Position numbers and translations under genes: made by a program. Shown here piece by piece: positions 37,101 to 46,100 of a stretch of 64,000 nt of DNA. The DNA lies in assembly GCA_947652115.1 (NCBI GenBank), contig OX393564.1:3510908-3574907 (forward strand), in the 5' to 3' direction. This stretch comes from Blastomussa wellsi (lineage: Eukaryota > Cnidaria > Anthozoa > Scleractinia > Plerogyridae). Position 1 is the stretch's first letter. Every line of letters begins with the position of its first letter. The notes below the pieces were generated by a model that searched no databases, was not told the origin of the DNA, and was given only the letters and a program-made list of their open reading frames with translations.

Positions 37101-40100
37101 CGTTAGCTGCCCAACAATGTTAATGCACCAATTATAGGGCACAGCCACCATGAATGAAGTCAACTTTGGCAATGTATAAAATTGCCTTCAAATCAAAGGG
37201 CACCTTGAAATAGTAGTTTACTAAGGTAGAAAAACACCAAAGAGACACCAATAAACTAAGAAGAATCAAGGATGGCTTTGAATGAGGAAGATTGAGAAGG
37301 ACTATTATTGGCAAATTCGAAAAATGTAGGCTAAACTTTTCAAACTTTTCCTCTGCAAGGTTAAAATTGAACAGGAAATGGAAACGTAGGGGTTTAACTC
37401 GGTGTAGAAACCTGTGACTTCTTTGTTTTTGAGCTACAGATCGTTTTCACGTGACGTCACGGCGGTCAGTGTTGGTGGACTAGAACAATAGACTTTCTCT
37501 CCTTTGGAAACTGAACTCTATTTTTATGCAAATTTTGCGCAACAATTTTGTAATTGTTTAGTCCTCCAATATGGCCGCCTTATCACGTGACTGAAAACCA
37601 TCTATTGCATTTCTGTCTTATATTGTTTCGAGTTCTTTGTTGTCTGTTTCGTTCTTTGTTTTACGTCACTCGTGAGTTTCACAGGTTTTTACACCGAGGA
37701 TGAGCCAAACGTAGTTGCGTGAAATGAAGGGACTCTTTGAAGTGTTGTAAAGTGGGTGCGAGTCGTTTTAAGCCTCCTTTAGTATTGGTTAAACCGAGTT
37801 GTACAATCTGTGTTATAATATCTATATTTTACAAATTTGAACTGAATTTCTAATGCCGTGTTATGGGGGGGGCGGGAATTCCGTATAGGGTATGGTTGTT
37901 TGAGGTTCTCGGTCCTCAAATAGGCGTGAAAATTGCTACAAAGGACCACGAACGATAATGCTGCTAGTTGACGTAGGATCTGCAAGAGACCTAATCAGCC
38001 AAAAATAAACTGTAACACAAACATAACTGCAAGGCTGATACTACGTGGAAAAGTTCACTCTGTGAGACAACAATTCGACAGAAACCGATAAAGCAGGGTG
38101 AACAGGGTGTTATTTTTCAGGTTTGGGCTTCAAATAGGGTCAGTTTTTAAGAACCTGCGCGGTTTCCAAATGTTGTTCTTGTTAAACGATAAGAACGCTT
38201 TTCACTTTTGTTGAAGGCGCCAAAAATCTTGGAAAGCTGATACACTTCCTTTGTGTTCAGTATAAGAAATAATACTGGCATTTACTGCGAGTAAGGGACC
38301 GTAAAATTTGAGGAAAAATGTGCTTGATGGCTTTCATTACCACAGACATTCACTATAAAATATCCGTTTTATTCACCTTTCACACCGTTGAAAAAGCACC
38401 ACTACTCAGTAGCTTTGACACGAATGATCACACATTAAGGTTCATCCACAGGCGTGCACGTAAAAACCAACGAGTACAGTCCAATGAACAGTACCGCTTG
38501 AAAGTATTGCTCAATTGATTTGAAAGAATCGCCACTCAATACAATTTCAGACTTGAAACTTGAAACAGCATGTACAGAAATGAAATGAATGCTCTTATAA
38601 ATATTAAAGAATTTCTATCTAACTATCCGAATCATCGGAGTCAATAACAGTTTTCACAATACGTGTCTCATCACGTGTTCGCCTTCAAGACGTTGGCACT
38701 TCCGGTTTTCTAAAAGGGCAGATTTGCGCGTTTGAGAACTGACTTCCTTTTTTAACGTCGATTCTTCACATTTTTCGTCATTTAGCCAACATTATAGGGT
38801 GAATACTACCTTTTGAGCAAAGCTACATAAGATGTATAGACTATCCCATAATAATAAACAGTGTCACGTCAAAGTAGTACTTCTTCCTAATTTTAAGCAC
38901 AGCCAAGTTCGACCCAATGTTGCCAGTTTGGGAGGTTAATACTTTATCTCCTTACAAATACTGTTATAGAAGCAGCAATTCCAGTTTCTTTTCTCCAAAT
39001 TTTTTTGATATCTGCAAGCAAAAATAAACAAGTTATAAATTGAAAGATAAAATGATAGACAACCAAGTGAGAAACGAAATAAGTTTTGATATATTTGGCT
39101 TAGAAATTACACCCAATGGCTTAGTTGCCCTTGGCTCTCTATGAACCGATAGGTTAAGCTATTTTTAGGTTTCCTGTTCTGAAGATAACTTTCCATGGTC
39201 TCATATCGATTGAGAGGTGAACTGGATTATGTAAACAGGGTCGAATATTAAGCAAATCTAAGTACAATCTATCGTCCAATAAATAAGACACTCTTTGGTT
39301 CCAGTTGCAGCCATTGGCGAATGGTGGCGAGAAACTAGATCCATACAGCGTAGCAACATACCAAGTATGAGAAACATGTCATTCAATCAGCAACAAAAGC
39401 TTCTCGGGAGAAAAAATACTGGTAGCTTATATACGTGCTTGTGTCGCTAACTGCTTAACATACTTTTCACAGTACTCTCACCCTAAAAGTTCTATTTACC
39501 CCCCTTCCCAATCTAAAAAGAAAAAAGAGCGGACGCTTATTAGAGAGAAAGGTTGTTTCAAATCATATACCATTCAGTTACGGTATGAATAATAGAAATG
39601 AAGTGGACTTTTGTATAGCGCTTTTGCCCTTTGTGCAAAATGATAACAGAAAATAGATGTTTTCTTGTTCATAACGCTGGTAATGCCAAGTCCTGCCATC
39701 TAGGGCGGGGGTGACTAAATAGTGGGGGGCGGGCTCATTACAAAAAAATATATTCTATAGGGAGAGGGGTTCTATAGTGAGGGGGTCTTAAAAGTAACAA
39801 GAGTTTTTTTTTGGGGGGGGGGCGTGATAGAACATTTACGGTATGCCATTATTGCTTTCACTAGACCTACAACTAATCTAAAACCGGTGAAATATTAAAT
39901 CCAGTAGTAGAGGAGTGGCAAGATCGAATATCCTTTTTGCTACTACAGAATTGGATCACGTGACGTTATTGTATTTCCAGGTCGGCACCCTTTTCAATGT
40001 GTCATCTTCGCCAGCAAGAAAATGTTGTTACTTCGAATAATCACTTGCCTTAATTAATGAAGCTGCTTTGTGAAAGAAACAACAACTCCCTGCTAAACCC

Positions 40101-43100
40101 AACGTTGCCCCTAAAACGTTTAAGTGTACAAAATGATAACCAAACGATCATGAAAACCTTGCTCCCTGCCGATGACGATATATCGATCTGGTTTCCTAAT
40201 TTGGAATGTATTGCACTCAAGCCAATCAGAAACAAGCTTGATGGAGGCACTCGGTCTCTTAAATTGACCATTTTCGCATTGCCCATAATACACCTTGTTT
40301 ACCTCCCAAAATTTTGCATAACCTTTGTTTCCCAATTCTCCTGGGTATTACAGTCGTCGCAAGAGAATCGGAAGACAATGCTTATGCAAAATTTTGGGGG
40401 GGTAAACAAGGTGTATTATGGGCAATGCGAAAACGGTCAATGTGATTAAAATCTTGTTTCTTCTTCCTACATCAATACATGGTCAAGCTGACATGTGATG
40501 AGAATTAAGAAAAAAATCATTAACGAAGAGATATAAAACACCTATTTAGCTGCAGTATAACACCTGTTGTAGCTAAGAAGCGCTTTGCTTTCGCAGGCTA
40601 TCTGGCTGGTGAATGTTTGAAGTTTTAAATTGATCGGCGTCAGAAGAAATATTCAAAAGGTCCGATATTTGACGATATTGTGCCCCCTGGTTAAGTTACA
40701 TTTTACTTATCCGCCGCGTCCGCGACCTAATTAGCTAAAGAGAGGCTCATTCTAATAGCTTTGATATTGGTTTTGCGAAGTACCTTTTTAACGAGGAGAT
40801 TCCGGCATCTCCAGAATTCTCGTTTATTCTTCTTAGATCTAAAGATTATTTATTATAGATAACAAAAACGTATCTGTTAACGAGAAATACGGAAATAAGA
40901 AAAATTGTTAAAACCAAACTAAGGTATAAACGTTTAGACAGAGAAAATAATTATTGGTTGGAGTAGGGCCATTTTGAAACTACTCTGCTATCCAAAGAAT
41001 GTGCTATCGTAAATTTAAATTCTAATGTCCTGTCAAACTGACGACGTTACGACTTGCAAGCTACGTCTTTTTTACTTTGACCCAAGTCAACTCAGACAAA
41101 ATCTCTTTTGTTTAGCCGTGTCGATTTGTTTTGTTCTTATTTTAGGCGCTTTGGGTTAAGCACAACGATTCGAGTTGCGAAAGATGTGTTAAAAAGCTGT
41201 AATAATTGTTTTTTGTTGGGACCAACTGCATTCATTCCAGCAATTTGTTAATAATTGTTGTTCCGGAACTTATGTTAAGTAATATACGTTTAAGCGGCTG
41301 CTTTACTTTGACATGCATCGTCAAGCAAAAAGCGGAGAGAGAAAAAAAGAGAAAAAAGTTATCGCAAGAAATGTTCAGTTTAGATTGTACTCGTAGCGAA
41401 AAAGGTGTTGTAGTGTGAACGTACCTTGGCTTCTAGTTTTGTTAATCAACGGAGGATATGTTCCTTCATCAGTGCTTGCACAATCCTCATTCCTTTCCAA
41501 GTCTTTGTATGCTATTTATTTTTTTATTATACTAAGAGGAATGTCGTTAGGTGGGGTAAAGATTTAAACGCAAGGTCCAAAATAATAAAGCTCTTCAGAG
41601 CTTTGTTCCAAAGCGCTATTTAACTGTTCTAAAATTAACCTTGGATTCTTTATCCGGATACCAGATATTCGCCTCGAGCGAAAGGTGTTGTTCGGCTTTT
41701 TATCTGTCTTCGGCATCACAAAAAACCTGGCCTTATATTAGCCTGTCTGTTGCGTCACGTCGGAAAACGTGCTATATATGTTCAGTTTATAGTTTGTATT
41801 TGCTTGAAAAAAATTGTAAGTAGGTCTGCTTTGTGCGTTCATTGACACTACGTCCGTCTCAAGATGGACACTGAGATCATATCGATTGGAAAAATCGTTC
41901 GTTTTTGCAACGACCACAAAGGGCTGGCCTACATGGGGCTTTTTTTCATTGTAACGAACATTTTGGCGATGTTTTCGACCAGGTTTGAGGCGCCTTGCGT
42001 TTCGTGCACGGTCACAAGGACTCTGTCAAAGTTTGGAGGATGTTCTTATGATGCGGTCCCGTTTACGTTTAATTCGGTTAAGGTAACGGTTTGTTGTTTT
42101 TTAAGTGCTGTTGTAGTACAGGTTAAATTTCTTAGGAGGGAATTTCGTGCCCATGCAGTGTTTCTCTGCAGGCAAGCTGCTTTTGGCGCGAAAATTGTGC
42201 GCAACGCGCTTCAGGTCAGTTACTGCCATGTTTTTAAGCCGCGGCAAGGATTGGTTAAATTTTATGCACAAATTGACTGCTTTTGCCGCTGCCAGCAGCG
42301 AAGCGCAGCACAGCGCTTTTGTCTCGAAATAATATTCGGGTAGCCAAATTGTTTGATACACGAGTTTTTTGCTCGAATTTTGCTCGAAAACTGGTTGCCA
42401 CAAACTGACAAAAATGGCCTCTGCTACTCTGCTGCAAATTCTGCCGCTAGAATTTATCCAAGCTGAAATGTTGCCTAGCGAGTTGTAATGAGTGGAAAAC
42501 AAAAATAGTATTCGTAAAGAAATGGTTGCCGTATCTTAAATTTGTGAAAGGAAAAAGCAGTGTCTAAAAAAATTGTCGGTTGGATTAATTGTCGGTACTC
42601 TTTGAGTGTATGCCGTTGGAAAGGCTTCAGAATTTATCCATCACGTCCGGTCATGAAATATATTATTTGCTTTACTGGAAATATACACTTTATCAGAACG
42701 TGGAACAATCTAGCTCTTCCGAGGTCGTTATCCAAGTCCAAATAATGTAAATCTTAAATCTTTCGAGGTTTACAGTATCTAGGGATTGTTCTCTAAGCTT
42801 AAGAAGAACTTTAAACTCGGCTGAGGTTTACAGGTTAAGCCCATAAGTCGCTAATTGACTTGTATGTATTGTACAGGAGAGAAAAGAATTGATTAATCTG
42901 AGAGTCCTTTATTGGTCCGTGGGAAAGGAAGTTATTGAAGTGAACAAATTCCAACATTTTTTTGTGTTTTAAGGGAACGATTGAAAAAATCTCATTTCAG
43001 TGATGTTCAAAGTTAATGACGTTACGTCGAGCTATCCATATGTTTTATACTAGAAACTGTATTCGCACTTAAATATGTACAGTTTTTGTTTTTATTATTG

Positions 43101-46100
43101 GGTCTATATTCACCGTACAAAACGGAGCCAAAAGATTGTAAAGAACTCCTTAACTGCTCTTGAAATTCTGATATATTTTGAGGTTTCCGGTTTCCACTTA
43201 GCTCCGCGCAATAAGCAATACGCTGCGTATTTGAGTCTGTTCTGGGGTTTGCCGCTAAAATAAACCACTTGGAATGTTGCAAGTTCTAGCGATCACGTGC
43301 CGTCGTCTCATAGACTCTTAATGTACAACCCGAAAAGCGTGACTGTTCCTGAGGCCACGTGCTGGTAGACGGGGACACGGTGAGGGTCGGTAAAGAAACA
43401 TGGAGTTCAAGGCTATCCTTTCGCGGTGGTAAAACCTTGTATTAAAGGATATTCAAGCATTGCAGTTTCTATGGTCGCACCTGAATGAAAAAAATCTTTT
43501 TGTTCGTCAATTAACAATTTACTTAGTGAATTTTGATATTGCTTTCGAGATTTGAAAATAGTTACACGTTTGTCTGTTTTGACTGCAGACTAACGTAAAC
43601 GTCAAGTGATTAGGACCTTTTCTTGTGTTTAAGGCTTCAAACTGAACACGAAGTAGGTGCAAATTGGGTGCCCCTTTAAAATAGTTATTGTGTAACTCGT
43701 ACCGCGATTACGTAATTTTTTTGTTAAATTCGTTGCTTTGATATTGCCAGTGTATGTTAATTTGTACTGACGTTGAAAGGAATAGTTTAAAAGGGTTTAA
43801 TTTATAATTAAGGTGCTATTTTTTGCGGAAGGACAGAAGTATTTTAATCGTAAATACCAAGAAAAAGTATGAATATATATGATTATAGAAGTTACATATT
43901 AAGTAATTTATTAGAACACATACAATCTTGAGATTGTAAGTTAGTTATCATCTTTGAAACTCGGTAATGAAAGAAAAAAAAACAGTAAGGAAAGAAAATA
44001 ATTTTTATAATGTTCAAAGTCTTGACTACCTTTTGGTGAAGATGTACTGTGTTGTTGGTTGTAAAAAGTGCATAACACGGTTTCTATGTGTTAGGGCGGT
44101 TTTCAATCGAGTGTCGAAAGTAATTAGCGAATTGCTATGGTTCTGCATTACTACGTTCAGTGATTGGTTTAAAAATATCGCGCCACTTTTTCAACCAATC
44201 AGAAGTAAAACCGAAGCCAATCTTGCCTCGCGTGGGCACGTTTTCCCGCGCTTTGTGTTGACCACGTGTAATTACTTCGAGTTTTGATTGGTTCACTGGG
44301 TTGTCTCCGTCCTTCGTGATTGGCCAAAGCAATTCCTTTGGTCTTGGTTTTATGATACTCAATTGAAACTCGCTCTATAGCTAACAAGGAATAAACAAGC
44401 ATGGAATGCATTCTTCGGTTATGGATCGCAGAATCAAAAGTTAACTGGTACGACCTAATAACATGCGAATTTCAGCCCGGGCTGAAAACTCTCTTCATGT
44501 AATCGCAAACGCCATTTTAAAGGGACACTATCACGCCTGATTATAGAAATTTTTATGTTCTAATTTCCATATTATTGTGCCAAATGCCACCAAATATAAG
44601 AATAACTTTGATAAAAAGATTCCACAGAACACGATAGAACAGGTATTTGGGGAAGTAGTACAGGATTACAAGGATGGAAGTGGATTGCAATTCATCAAAA
44701 TTGATTTCTGCACAGGTTGTCCAGAAATCAAAGCTGAAATCCTGGTGAAATTTTTAATGTTTTAATAGCTATTTTTCTTCTTGGTTGATATTTTTTTGCT
44801 TTCAGAACTTTTAGCATTTTTCTCCTTCTATTTCAAGACACGATTACAGCAAGCTACAGGCCATACTTATTAAAATATGATATATCAGGCATGACAGTGT
44901 TCCTATTAAGAAGATCTGATCTGGAAGCCGAGCTGAAATTTTAGCCCAGGCTGAAATAAGCAATGTAGTCAGGCCCGAAGGGTCAACTTTTGCTTCTATT
45001 TTCTAGGCTCGAAAAGTTGCGTGCGCACTATCATAGATTGGGCCGTTTATTGCGTCTAATAGAGAATGCTGTGCAGCTTCTCCCCCCTCTCCCCGCAAGG
45101 GGTTTTCTAGTGATATCAAGGGCAGGGGAGACTGGAGGAGAGGGGGCGCATTCGATGATGGAACGGCGGTTCCTCACGCGTACCTCGTAATATTATTTTT
45201 TCTTGTTTGGGAGCCACTGGGCAGCAGAGCGAGATTGCTCGCCAAAATGGCCTTACTTGCATTTCTCGACCGACTTGTTCCAAATTACAAGATTTTGTAA
45301 TTAATTATTTTTCTAATTTGCACATATTTGCCGTAAAAGTCTCACAGCGTTTGTTGCTTGGCCTTGAAAGCCTTTTATGATGGTGAATCTTCCAGTTATA
45401 TTTTGCATTTCTTTACAGGCAGGATCTCCTCGCGCGCCACGAAGTCCCAAGACACAGAGGATGGAGGAGTTTGCTTCCCCTTTGGAGTTTGGAAGGTCTC
45501 CAGTTTCTCCGTCTACTGTTGATCCTGGCCTGAGCTCAGAGCCGCCACTCAGTGGAGTCGACGGAAACATTAAAGAAGCGTTTGGCGACCGCGCAACCAG
45601 CAGGAACCTACGAGACGATCTGTTACTGGCTGCTGACAATGTCACAAGTGCAATGTCGTCACTTGTTAGGGAGCTTAACTCAGGTGTGTATTTCATATTT
45701 GGAACTCGCTTCTCAAAATGTTAGCCAGTTAGTTAGGGGCAAAGTAGAGCTTGTTAAGGGTGGTGCCTCCTTTTGTTACAGCGCATATTTTCTGCGCATC
45801 ACGCAACGCATCGATCACACTAGGCGCGCGCTTGGGGGAATTTTCTCGGTGGACGAATTCAACTACGCGACCAAGAGCGTGACTAACATAAATGCCAGGA
45901 AAAATTATGTTGCTACAAAATCCAGTTGATGGACGTAACTAATCCAGGAACAGCGGAAGAGCGAAATATCAGAAATATCAATTATCTCGAAAATTTGCGT
46001 GGCTACCCCCACTTTTCTTTTTGGACTACGATAGCCCTTGGAAAGTTCTACTTTTCTTGTAATAGTCATCGGCCGGGCAAATACCTCACCATTAGCAGGC

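Larger units (their letters stand above)
32291..45418. other. DTN: Dystrobrevin intron 17 (13.1 kb)
   Basis: The largest intron of the gene. It holds an inverted-repeat element (32851-33108), a degenerate GGGATAGTCACGC array (33520-33850), a G-rich repeat (34268-34365), a candidate early terminal exon (34982-35590), a family C foldback (40264-40440), a candidate internal first exon (41864-42082) and a family G foldback (44094-44381). Confidence 0.7.

Noticed and set aside
42101..42502. 133-residue minus-strand open frame, opposite the internal first-exon candidate
   Set aside because: It overlaps repetitive GC-skewed sequence, shows no domain and has no supporting neighbouring exon. Could be mobile-element debris.
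45377..45929. Overlapping plus-strand frames around exon 18
   Set aside because: Only the frame giving AGSPRAP...[11 protein letters not shown] matches dystrobrevin; the alternative 45552-45929 frame is a shadow plus intron.
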